NCBI RefSeq assembly: GCF_901933205.1
Contig: NC_044581.1
Coordinates: 11,481,501 to 11,545,500, forward strand
From: Camarhynchus parvulus
Lineage: Eukaryota; Chordata; Aves; Passeriformes; Thraupidae
Direction: 5' to 3'
Length of the DNA: 64,000 nt
The translations under genes were made by a program, and so were the position numbers. The notes below the pieces were generated by a model that saw only the letters and a program-made list of their open reading frames with translations, was not told the DNA's origin and did not search any database. Below, in pieces: positions 26,130-37,107 of this stretch (position 1 is the stretch's first letter; every line of letters begins with the position of its first letter).

Positions 26130-27660
26130 TGAAAGCAAATCTCCCCTCTGCCCACCAGGGCTTTGTAGAATCTCTCCTCCCTGTTGCTTTCCCACCCAGC
26201 AGCATTGGTGCCCTTGGGGGGTGTAAAGATCCCAGGGGGGACACCCTGTGATCCACAGACCCCTCATCCTTGTCCCTCCATCCCCTGCCAGCCTGGGAGA
26301 CCCATTCCTGGCTGACAGTCCTGCTGTGGGGTGGCCTGTGGGCTGGCACTGCCCGGACACCTGCGTCCCCACACACTGGTGGCACTGGCCCCAAACCACC
26401 CAATCCTCCTTTTCACGGACTTCCCTCACAGGCCCCAATTTTTATCTTTCCCCAGGGCCCACAGTAAATTACAGACAAACAGAACCAGCCTGAATGTCCT
26501 GGGAGGGGTGTGGGGCTTTCTGCTGGCACTGCCAAGGCTGAGGCACTGCTTGGTGGCGAGCTGACCCCTCTCTGCCATGAGGCCCTGGGCTGGGCTCGGT
26601 ACTTCCAGCAGGGCACAGAGCCAGTGGGCCGGGGCACATCTGGAGGCTGAGGGAAGCCTTGGGAAGGTGATGCTTTGTGCTTTTTGTGCTTTGTTCCTCT
26701 GGGCATCCCGTCCATGTGGGCACTGGGGACCAGGCCTCAGCAGTGCTCACGGGGAGTGCTGGGGATCCCCTGGAGCCCCTAATTCCCTGGAGCCCCTCAT
26801 CCCCTGGAGCCCCTCGTTCCCTGGAGCCCCTCATCCCCTGAGGCCCCTCATCCCCTGGAGCCCCTCTTCCCTGGAGCCCCTCATTCCCTGGAGCCCCTCG
26901 TCCCCTGCAGCCCCTTGTCCCCTGGGGCCCCTCATCCCCTGGGGCCCCTCATTCCCTGGAGCCCATCCCCTGCATCAGTTGTGATTCAGTGTGGGGGCTC
27001 CGTGTGAAGCAGCACATTTTGAAGTTTGACAAGCACCAGGCGGAAATAGCTGGCTTATTGTTGGTTTTCTTGTATGCAATTTGTTGGGTACATAAAGTTT
27101 GTGCGAGGTGTGCCCTGCTGTTTATGCCCATACCAAAAAGTGTCCATGTTTTTAAAAGAGAAAAGAAAAAGCAGGCTGACTGTGTAAATGGGCTTTTGGG
27201 GTCTGTGCTGACAGGTTTTCAGAAGGTTTTTTCAGGTGCTTTTGTACTGCCAGCCCAGTTAGAAGTTCAAGTTAGTTCTATGAACCTCCCTTTCCAAAAT
27301 AGGGTACAAGAACAAAGAGATGTGCACTGCAGTTCTAAATTTCTGTATCTTTTAAAGGTACTCATATATTGAATTTATAACTATAAATTAAAATTCAGGT
27401 AGCATGAAAATTTTCAGGTCTTAGTATATTTTACATGTGTAAAACGCTAATTTTACGAGCAGCAAGTACTAATTTACTTGTAAGCAAGCTGTGTTTATCT
27501 CTGCATAGTGATTTGTCCCATAGCCTGCAGTGTGTGTACCCTGCTGCCCTAGCCCAGAGCTGCCTATGAGCTGCAAGAGGCAGGAGGGGCTGCAGGGCTG
27601 TGCAGGCAGAATCCAGGTAGGGGCAGGCAGGGAGAGGGGAAAAGGTTAGGCCTTTTGGCA
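26130..27660. other. GC-rich island in AT-rich surroundings
   Basis: Composition switches abruptly from AT-rich (poly-A and TTTAATGATAC near 26080-26115) to GC-rich and stays high to about 26990. After an AT-richer gap it rises again near 27535-27650 (GGCAGGAGGGGCTGCAGGGC). Several overlapping open frames on both strands (135, 166, 121, 111 and 100 codons) are what such composition produces, because stop codons are scarce. None has a recognisable domain, and the plus and minus frames overlap one another. The island contains the 17-bp minisatellite. It could be a local GC-biased recombination patch, a remnant of an insertion, or part of a non-coding transcript. Confidence 0.7.
26768..26968. 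repeat. 17-bp minisatellite, about 12 copies
   Basis: A tandem array with a 17-base unit close to CCCTGGAGCCCCTCATC. Eleven units can be counted, one of them (the sixth) 16 bases long, followed by a partial twelfth ending near 26968. Variants change the last three bases (AATT, CATC, CGTT, CATT, CGTC) and the GGAG core (GAGG, GCAG, GGGG). 17 is not a multiple of 3. A plus-strand frame at 26577-26984 nevertheless runs through it, giving proline-rich peptide with a 17-residue period (SLEPLIPWSPS...). I treat that frame as a by-product. The minus strand carries two runs of three or four G per unit. Confidence 0.95.
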
Positions 27661-30160
27661 GCTAATCAAATCTGGGTGGATTAATTGTATCGTGACACTT
27701 TGACACAATTTAATTGTATGTTTGTAAGTGAACAGGCAACTGCTGTAGTTGTGTTGTGAGTAGTGCTCTCAGTGTGGCATAGCTTTGAATTCATTGATAT
27801 TTTCAAATAAATCTGAGTGGAATAATGTGCTTCTCTGAGATAATTTAGTTCCTTTTACCTTGGAAATCATTATCTGAGAGAATAGATGGAGTCATAACTC
27901 TTGAGGTAACTTCAGAATTGCCTTCTTGTTGTCCTACTTGGCCCGATGCATGTGTGTGTGATGGTAAGTACAGTTGGTGAAAGGCATTATTAAATTTCAC
28001 AAGTGAAATGTGTGTCTTGGATGACCTGAATAACAGAAACCAGAGGAAATAACATGTAGGAAAGCATGGAAAAGTGAAGAGGCCTTTGATCATGAGGGAG
28101 GTGGAGATGAGGAAGGGGCATAATGCTCTGTGTTATGAGGTGCAGCTGGGTATGTGAGAGCAGAGTGAGGTCTGTGGCAGCACACCTTGGCTTCTGTATG
28201 GTGATAGTGTTCTTCTTGTATGACTGAATACACAGTGGTGCTTGATAATTTTAATGACTTGTTACATGATGCTGCAAATGTGGTTCTTGATTAACTTACG
28301 TGCCCCAGTGCTGAGTTGTAGTTACAGTCTTTCCTGTACATTTTCCATTGGAGCAAAGCCGAGTATTTGGGTTGAATTATGGATGAAATGTTGCTAGCCA
28401 GTTCATTTCTAGTTCACTATAGGAAACCTGAGATGTCATCAAATGTATATTTCTTAATAGGAAGCCACATATTATTTTCAGGCAAATTAAATTTTAATGT
28501 TACCAAAAAAACTTGATCTGTCCTTTACAGAAAATTATACTATTGTATTGTTGGATGGGTTGTGGGAATGTGTATTGATGCATGGATCTCAATTTTTTAA
28601 TTCCATGACACTATCAGGAGCAGGCCTATGACTATAATAATGCAATTCTCTTTAACACAGTCTGAAAAAATGCATTGATTTTATAGCTCCCCAAACTGAT
28701 TACATTAATATCTGTGCATAATTAGTTTACACATTACTAAATTACTGACAGATTAAAAGTGAAATAGTGCAGTTCATACATGGCCACATAACTGCCAGAA
28801 AGGAAATTAATATGGATTCAAATGGTCCTTGGAGACCTGCACTGAAATAGCAGAAATCTATAAAGACTGCTTGCGTTAGGAAATTTCCATCACCAACATG
28901 TTTGTGGTTGATGCTTTTCTAAGTCTGTTAATATGGGTAAAAATTTAGTACAGGAAATGATGTTTGAACGATGCTTTTACTGTTACCAGCTCAAGAATGT
29001 GTTTATTAAAAGTAAATTCCTGACTTAAATGGCAATTACATCGCACATGAATATGAATTTTTAAATACCTTTTTAAGTGTTCCTAACGAAGTGGTAGTAG
29101 TATAAAGTAGCTACTACTTCAGATGCGTTTGCAAATTATATTGTTTTTAGAAAGTATAAAAATTGAGAACTTGCTCTTGGTGCTTCTCCCTCAGGCCAAA
29201 CACACATTAAGGGAGATAACCCTATATTAAAACTTGATCTGTTTAGACAACCTCAAACTCCTCCAGATGATTTTCTGTTTTTAGAAGAGTTTTGACATAA
29301 AGTGTGCAGCCTAGCTTTATACACAATTTATTGGCAGTCTACAGGCTTTTTTTTCTTTTGGATATGTCTTGTTGAAGACTGGGTTACTTGGATGCCATAT
29401 CAAGCTATGGAAAGAACTCTAAAAAGAATTGGTTGTGTTTCTTACAGATTAGTTACAGCAGAAAGCTGTGTAAAGATGATTTTTTTGCTTTTTTTTTTTT
29501 TGTTCATAATCTCCTCAACCTCTTTAGACCTGTGTGAACTATGACATTGAAAAAAAAAGTGAGAGACTGATGTAACACTACTTTTTGTTGTAGGCTGTGG
29601 TGAGGGCTGGATGTGACCTCAGGGAAAGGGTAGCATTCGTTGGTTGAACAGGATGGCAAGGGTGAATTGTTGCATGGAGCTGCAGCCAGATTTACTATCA
29701 ACAACTGAACACAAAATGGAAATGCAGATGAATTTAGTCTCAGTTGTGTCTCTTGAGGCAAAATGCCCTCCAAGGTCAACCAGCATGATGTGCGTAAGGA
29801 TCTGGTTTCTTGGAAGTCTCAGTATTTATATCTTCTATTGCCTTTAGCAGGAGCTGTGGAGGTTGGTGGCTGACAACTCTAAAGCCATATTACAAAAGCA
29901 GAGCAAATCTGTTTTGGGGAGAGAAAGATTACTGCTGCTTCCCTGACTTGTTCTTTCTTTAGTCTAGCATTTAGTTCACTATTTCTTACTGAGCCTCAAA
30001 AAAATTAGATTTATTTGTTTATAGAAGATTTGGGAAGACAGTACTAAATATGCCTCTTTTCTAGTGTTCCTGTAGTTTCTCAAGTGGGTTCATTTTTTTT
30101 TCTTTTTGAGAGAACTCTTTTTGGTTCTTTTAGAAACAGTCTTTCTTTAAAATTAAACTT
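27661..30160. other. AT-rich unique sequence, no gene seen
   Basis: Frames of 67-91 codons, overlapping on opposite strands near 29504-29847. None is recognisable. Confidence 0.6.
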
Positions 30161-30605
30161 ATAGAATCATAATGTGGTTTGGGTTGGAGTGGGCCTTAAA
30201 GAACCCTTAGTTCCAACTACCTGCTGTGGGCAGGGCCACTTTCCACTACACCAGGTTCCTCAAAACCCTATGCAGCCTTTCCTTGAACACTTATAGGGAT
30301 AAAGCAGCCACAACTTGTCTGGGCAACTTGTCCAGTGCCTCACCACCCTCAGTATTAATTTTTTTTTCCTTATAGGTAATCTAGATTGGACTTTTTTTTC
30401 AATTTGAAGCCATATAGCCCTTATATCTCATCCCTATATACCCATTTAAAATGTCTCTGTCTTGTAAATCCCCTTCAGGTACTGCAAGGTGCTCTAAGGT
30501 TTCCCTGGAGCCTTCTTTCCTGCAGTCTCAACAATCACAACTCTCTTCAGCCTGTCTTCACAGGAGAGACCCTTCAGATCTCTGATCATCTTCAGGGACA
30601 AAGTT
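30161..30605 (-). mobile_element. CR1 LINE fragment, 3' region, minus strand
   Basis: On the plus strand this reads as the reverse complement of an avian CR1 tail. It opens with ATAGAATCATAATGTGGTTT, then GGGTTGGAGTGGGCCTTAAAG, a TAGTTCCAAC block, GGGCAGGGCCACTTTCCACTA, and further in CCTTCAGGTACTGCAAGG, a CTGGAGCCTTC block and CAGCCTGTCTTCACAGGAGAG. These blocks appear in the order known for CR1. The 3' end of the element is at the low coordinate, so the element lies on the minus strand. It is 5'-truncated, diverged, and has a T-rich interruption near 30358-30400. No reverse transcriptase frame remains. I recognised the family from memory of the consensus, not by a search. Confidence 0.92.
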
Positions 30606-33600
30606 CAAATGACAGCAGTTCAGACATAACAAGGTTTCATTATGGATGTGTTGCTTTTGCTCGAATGGTAATGAATATATGGCTTTGTTAAATAAGGATC
30701 TTGTTTTGGTTCAGGATTTCACTTGAAGTTGCCTGGGTATTGCATTTTGGAGGAGATAGTTTTCATGTTTAAGTTAACAACAATTTTCACACTGTGATCC
30801 ATTTCACTGAAGTAGTCATTGTGACTTGTTAGAATTGTATTTATGTTTATGTTTGCATGGTAAGTACTTCAAATTCAGCAGTCTTTGCTGGAATTAATCG
30901 CATGTACACGCCAATTTACTTTCTGGATTTGGAATTAAGGTGGAGCTGCATGAAACATGATGATTTTGTTTGTAAGTATTTCTTGGTAAACGTTTCCATC
31001 AGTTATAACTCGTGCAGTGAGATGCCATCTGGGAGGTCTGCCAGGTTTCTGCAGTTGGCAGACCTGTTGTGTGTTACTGTGGCACTGCTGCTCCTCTGGC
31101 TGAACCAGCAGGAAATGCTTCGCTCCTGCCAGCTGCTGGGGCACTTACTGTCACATTGGGCTTGTGCACAAAGCTGTGGCCAAAATTTCTGGGAGGAAGC
31201 AAGGACTGCATGTGGATCTAAGAGACCAAACTTCATGAAGCTTCGTTTTCAGTATGGGATATTGGGAAGCAGAATGAAGATGAACTGTACTTTTGTTTGC
31301 TTGTTGTTCTTAAAAATTATTTTCAGGAGTAGAATCTTCTATTTTCATGGATAGGAAACTTCTTCAAGACAGAGCTGTTATTATTTGCAGTATTAACAAA
31401 TAGATATTATGCACCAGGATTATTGACACCAAGTCAGCTCTGTGTTTGAATGATTCAAGTGAAAAGAGGCAATGTTACAACTGCTGTAACTTCCTTATTT
31501 TAGGCAGAATTTTGAAACAGCTATAATGCTTAATATAGTCTAGATATAGCTTTAATTATAGTGTCAAGTAACATTTAATGCATAAGGTATTTAACATGAC
31601 CAACTATCTCACTTCAAACTAGTTTGTGGATCTTGAATGCTTTGTTTTGGCAATGAGTATACCTTGGTAGTGTTATTAAGAATTAAGTAATTCCTACTTT
31701 AGGTTCACAACCAATAAATCACTCTAAATATTGTCCTTGATATACTTTTCAAAGTTCCTTGGATTTTTAGTGTTATGTGTCTCCTGGAATTATTTTCTTT
31801 GTCAAAGAGAAAAGTTTTGTTTACATGCATTGCATGTCTTCATAGTAAGTGTAGTGAAATAAAAGGCAAGATTAGATTAGTAAAGTTTTATTTATTACAT
31901 TATCCATCTATGACTTTATAGGTCTTGAAGTTGTATCTTTTCTACTAAGATGAAGCTGCACAAAAACAACCCTCACCCCAAGGAAAAAAAAAAACAACAA
32001 AAACCAACTTTCCACTTTTTATTTATTATGAGCTTTACATTGCTAATGCAGAGTTAAGATTGCTTAGAAGCTGGTCACAAAGACTGTTTCTGTTTAATGA
32101 GGTATGTGAGTGTTGGAAGAATTGTGAAACATTAGACTGCAGTTTCCATAGATGTTAATTTGACATTTTTACAGGAGTATTCTTTTTGCTTGTCTGTATC
32201 AAACAGATCTGTAATTAAGTCATTATTTTGTTTTAGAATTTCATTTGCTTCAGTACATTCTGGTTTTCATATGATCTCTTGTAAAGCTCATATAAAGGTT
32301 GCTGCGTTCAGATAGTTTGAGCATCATTGTTTTACCAATTCTACTGGTTTCTTCACAAATCTTACAACTTCACAGGTTTTCCTCCTTGTATTAACTTCAG
32401 GAAACCTGAGATCATGAAAGCTGAGTTTCTTACAATAAGAGGGCAAATTAAATTGGCAGATCAGTGTTTGCTGCTAAAGTTGCAAAGGTTTCCCAGGCAA
32501 TACATGATTAATGTCATCCTGAATGGCTCAGATTTTCAATTTTCTAAGTAGAATGATCTTGAAAAGTGTGCTGGCTGGCAATAGGATCATAGTGGAATAA
32601 TCTTTCCCATAAGAGTATTTCTATAAATGCAAAAATAAATAAGCAATAGGGAAATTGCTCTGGCATTGCCCTGTCCCCTCTTCCTACCCCAGTTCACTCT
32701 GTTCCCTCTCTATTTCAAAATTTCTCTTATACTATGTGTAAGGTGAAGGGACCTGATCTTTTTCTTACAAAAAACAGTGATAAAAAAATAGAAGTGGGCT
32801 TCTATTTATTTCAATATTGAAATTGCATAATCAGGTCTGTGTAAAACTGTATTTACAGCTGTTTGGCAAACGGATGAAGGAAGTTTGCAGCCTAAGTAAC
32901 AAACTGCACAGACATAGCCCTCCATTAAGGGTTGCTTGTGTGAGCATATCAGATTTCATGGAATGTAAACCACATTAAAAAAAAATATTTGATATGCTGT
33001 AAATCTCATTAAAGCACTGAAATGATCCCAGGTATTTTTTTATATTTTCTTCTACTTAGCAACATTTGTAGCAGTACTTTCAAATGTATGGCTTCTTTCA
33101 GTCTAATTCAGCATGTTAAGGAGAAAGTTTGAATACTTGTTATTATAGTGTTTTTCTTGCAACAGTATACTTAAAAGTTGTTGTGTCATTCAGATTCCTT
33201 CTAATGATGCTGAATGCACATCAGTATACAACATGAAGATGCAAAGTGTAATTTTAGAGGCTCTAATTACATTTTGAATTCAAAGCACATTGCAAAAGTT
33301 ATTTGAATGTTTTCAAGAAAGTCGAAAATCCTACAACTGCTCCACTTCTACTAAATCCCTGCTCCTCTGAAACCAAGAAAATGAATATTCAATATTTTTT
33401 TTTCCATTCGAGTCCCTTGACATACTATTGATTCACTTTATTTTCCCAACAATTTCTGACAGATTTCCCAATGTGGATTACTTATGTGCTTTGATATTCA
33501 TTTTGTGACTGCCTTTGAAAAGCACATAAAATTAGAACTGCAGCACTACTTGTTCACTGGAGCTACAAATCAGTGAGCACAACCCTTGGCATCACTGTGT

Positions 33601-34534
33601 TGTCTGCTACTGGGGTGTGCAATCCAACGTACTGAGTATTAACTGATGGCAGAAAGTTGGAGATGTAGGAATTAAAGAATTCATTGGCTTATGAAAACAT
33701 TATTGAAAAAAAGATAACATCTTAAAAAGCATGTTCCTTCCAGGTTCCTTCTCTTTCAGTTCTGTTTAGTTAGGACACTTTATGCACTCTTTGGGTAGAA
33801 CTGACCTTTGTCCATTGCTTGATGCTCCCTTTTTGGTAAGGGATTCCTTTCATTCTGTTAGATTACTCTTAGACATAGAAAGGTGCATATAAATTCTCAA
33901 AGTTCTTGAAGCTGCCCAGTTCTTGCCTTGATACCTATGCTGGTGGTGTGGGAGAAGGTTGACCTCATGAATATGGTTTCCTTATAAATGTGTGTCTTGA
34001 GTTTTCTGCTGGTGCAGAATATTGGTTTTCTTATAATAATGGCCTGGACTGGCTACGTGGTGTTTTCTGCTCTGGATTCAGATAAATGGGTTTTCACCAG
34101 GAGAGGGACAAGTATAATGTAACACTGGCCTTTATTAGAAGGCAGGGAAACCACATGAGCTATCCACCTTGGGGCAAAGCTCTACAGGAAAGGAGGATTT
34201 ATTAGTTTTGCTCCTTCAGAATCTGCTTGGTTTGGTTTGGAAACACATTTCATTTACCTGAAGTAGAAACTCCTGTTACGGTGGGAAAAGCACACAACCA
34301 ACACAGAAATTGGCTGTCAAGATTAGAAAACTTGGTGTAAACAATGCTGTCAGATGTACATGCTCTTGTGAAAAAAGACTGGACAACATATTTTCATTTT
34401 TTCATTCTCCTCTTGTATGTTCACAACTGTTTCTTCACAAACAAGCTGCAGTTTTGGAGAGTAAATTGCTTGTTGATATTGTCAGAAAGTAGTTTACTGT
34501 CTCAGATCCTGTGCTGGTACCATTAGGTTATTTC
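30606..34534. other. Mostly AT-rich unique sequence, no gene called
   Basis: Contains the longest plus-strand frame of the window (30857-31354, 165 codons). It has a leucine-rich middle (VALLLLWLNQQEMLRSCQLL) where the DNA is GC-richer, and AT-rich, phenylalanine/isoleucine-rich ends. There is no domain, no splice or promoter signal, and two overlapping minus-strand frames. I regard it as a chance frame. Confidence 0.55.
32830..32985. promoter_or_regulatory. Candidate conserved regulatory element
   Basis: TATTTACAGCTGTTTGGCAA is followed by ACGGATGAAGGAAGTTTGC and then CCATTAAGGGTTGC. It combines a forkhead-like TATTTAC, an E-box CAGCTG and a TTTGGCAAA core in unique sequence. The suggestion is weak and texture-based. 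Confidence 0.22.
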
Positions 34535-34905
34535 TAAGAAAGTTCACCTAGCCCAACCTCCTGCTCTGAGCAAGAGTGACTTCCCAGTTGGACAGACTTT
34601 CTAATGATTTATCTGTCTAAATTCAGTAAATCTCAGAAGCTGGAGATAACATAATCTCTCTAAGTGTCTGTTCTAATTATTAAAAACCTGTGTCTTCTAA
34701 GGCCTGCAAGATTTTCTGCACAACTGCTACCTACTAAATTGGCCTTAACCTGAATTACTGCATGAAACTGATTTTCCAAAAGGGGTTATTTTCTGTGAGC
34801 ATTCTGTTGTTCCCTTTTTCTGGGTTGATGAGGTCCCTTTGAATATAAAGTTCTTCCATCCACAAGCAATTTGGCATCATCTGCAAACTGGAGGATACTC
34901 AAGTT
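34535..34905 (-). mobile_element. Old, diverged CR1 LINE fragment, minus strand
   Basis: This stretch begins with a CR1-like block (AAGTTCACCTAGCCCAACCT, then CCTGCTCTGAGCAAGAGTG). It continues through a region matching the CR1 'cctctctgggcaacctgttcc' segment in weakened form, and ends with GAGGTCCCTTTGAATA and TTTGGCATCATCTGCAAACT. The last piece is the CR1 segment just upstream in the open reading frame part. The order is correct for an element on the minus strand, with internal deletions between about 34700 and 34820. Divergence is clearly higher than in the copy at 30161, so this insertion is probably older. No coding capacity remains. Confidence 0.72.
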
Positions 34906-37021
34906 GTGTTTCTGCTTGGTCATGTGAAATATCACTTGGATTTATCAGTCAGACATATAGAAAATTAGTCTGATTTAAGTAAATATTGCATCAGTCACTA
35001 GGATCTACTAAGTGTCTATGGTGGGAAAAGCATATCTAGTAAAGGAGCCTGGTAAAGGCTGGAATTGGAACCATAGCTTGTCCATAGAGTTCTGTTAATA
35101 TCTGTATTCATGTAACCTGTAAAAAATAATTCTGGGGAGATGACATAAATCTGTCTCTGAATCATCTCCTTGTGGCCATCACTGACTGTAATTTAGTACT
35201 TGGATGTGCAGTTTGACAAAGAGAGTATTTTGTGTCTTTGAGGTTTCTGTATCTGCTGACACATAATCTGGAAAGCTTTGAATCTGAATCAGACTCATTT
35301 GCTACCTCTAAAACATATGGCCTTTTATATTCCAAAAGACACATCTTCTGGCTCCATTTTTTCCCCTGAAGTCTTCTTTTCTTGTCCCTTGGTTATGCAT
35401 GTCCTTAACAAGAGGGAAAGTAGTCTTTTATGGGCATCCAACAATATTCTCTAGAAGTGTGCTTTTGAGGTGAAGGTAGCACCAACAGAGTCCAACATGT
35501 TGTAGGAGTGCATTTGATGATATTCTACTTCATTAATTAAAGCCAGGGAGGGGATTTGGGTTTAAACAGGCCAGCCCTCAAAGAAGAGATGAAACATGTT
35601 CTTTCCAAGTATGACATGGCATATATATTCAGAAGAATTAATATGAATTAAGCTCAGAGAAAAAAGTTATAAATTTGCTTTCTGTTGTTAACTCTCATGT
35701 ACTGTTTGGGTACTGTGACTTAAATCTGTTCGGGAAAATGCAACAGCATAGATGTTAACATCAGAAAAATCAAAACATTTTCCAAAAATTTCAGTTTTTC
35801 CTTTCTTTCTTTTTCATGTTTTTTTTTTTATATTTTTACAAATTCCTTGAGATGTGTATTATTTGCTAATGTCCATTGCTATCTGCTTGCAAGGAACTAC
35901 CTTCTTCTTTCTTATGTTCTCATGCAGGTCAGGTTTAAATACCCAATCATTAATGTAGCACAAGAGGGGTTTCTTTTGTGTTAACCCATCCAGTAGCACA
36001 CTTATGCCTTCATAGGTGAATATACTCAATATATGAGAACTATTAGAACTAAAATTATTTTTCTATGCTAATCAAAATATAGAAAAATATTTTAAACCGT
36101 ACTATTCTTCCTGAGTTTGTATCAATGCCTTTTTCTGACACACAGACAGATTTTTCTTTTAAGAAAATATTTTGAAAAGGCACCTGCTTGATGTCATTGG
36201 AGGCACTAACTCAAATGGAACTGTTAAGTCTCTCATTTTTATGAAATAGTGTTCTCAGAGCTCTGGCAGTAATGATCTTAAATTAGGTGAAAACTTAAAA
36301 CAGGCAAGGAATGACTGCTTTAGGATACCATTCCATCAAATGGCTAAACATTATAATACATTTATCCTAAAAATGTCATTAGAATGCCTAATAAGATGTT
36401 GTTTATGCCTGCTTATGATTGTTTGCATAGATTTTGTCAGGCTGCTAACATGTTTAAACAAGTGCTCATATATAACCTTTACAGAACTGTGGCAGTGGTT
36501 ATACAAAAAATCAATATACTACGCTAGGATATTGAAAAATAGGATTTTCTAACAGTTAGATGCACACCATTAAGTAAGGCTCCCAATACCACCCTTGTCA
36601 CTTTGTTTGCCAGTTTTTTTCAATCTGTAATATATGCTTATAGAAATTTGTGACAATTTCTCTAGCTCCCTGTATAAATTTATTTTCTATTTTGAAGTGT
36701 GTAATTTTATTTTTCAGTTTGAGGGTGTTTGGTTTTGCGAGTGTGTGGGGCTTGGGGGTGAGCATGAGTTTTTTGTTTGTTTAGGTTTTTTAAGGAGATA
36801 GGAATATAATGAATCCTGTGGCTTGATCCTTTCAGGATCCTTTTGTAGCAAATTTTGCTGGGTCTGCAGCCTGTAATGGCAACTCCTTCTGCAGACAGGC
36901 AAGGTGTCTGTAAACTCATGGGCACAGAATAGGAATAACTAGGCTAGCAACAGAGATCACAGTATTAATAATCAAGTAAAATACAGTAGTGATACAGTGC
37001 AAGCCAAGGTTCTTTGAGTGA
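34906..37021. other. AT-rich unique sequence, no gene seen
   Basis: Only frames of 60-72 codons. A short T/G-biased piece lies at 36710-36795. Confidence 0.6.
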
Positions 37022-37107
37022 GACAGGTCTAGTGGAAGGTATCCCTGTCCCCAGCAGGGCCTTTGGAACTGGATAACTGACCCAAAGCATTCTGTGATTC
37101 TGTGTTC
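37022..37107 (+). mobile_element. Short 5'-truncated CR1 LINE 3' end, plus strand
   Basis: About 85 bases read like the very 3' end of an avian CR1 on the plus strand: GGTCTAGTGGAAGGTATCCC, then CAGCAGGGCCTTTGGAACTG, GATAACTGACCCAAAGC and the terminal repeat ATTCTGTGATTCTGTG. Severe 5' truncation is the usual outcome of CR1 insertion. The minus-strand open frame of 112 codons at 36916-37254 runs across this element and is therefore not a gene. Confidence 0.85.

Noticed and set aside
25903..26403. 166-codon minus-strand frame
   Set aside because: Lies over the GC-rich island edge, where several frames on both strands are open at once. No recognised domain.
26577..26984. 135-codon proline-rich frame with 17-residue periodicity
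   Set aside because: The periodicity comes from reading a 17-bp minisatellite in rotating frames. It is not evidence of a protein.
30857..31354. 165-codon plus-strand frame
   Set aside because: Leucine-rich middle in a GC-richer patch and AT-rich ends, no domain, no splice or promoter support, and overlapping opposite-strand frames.
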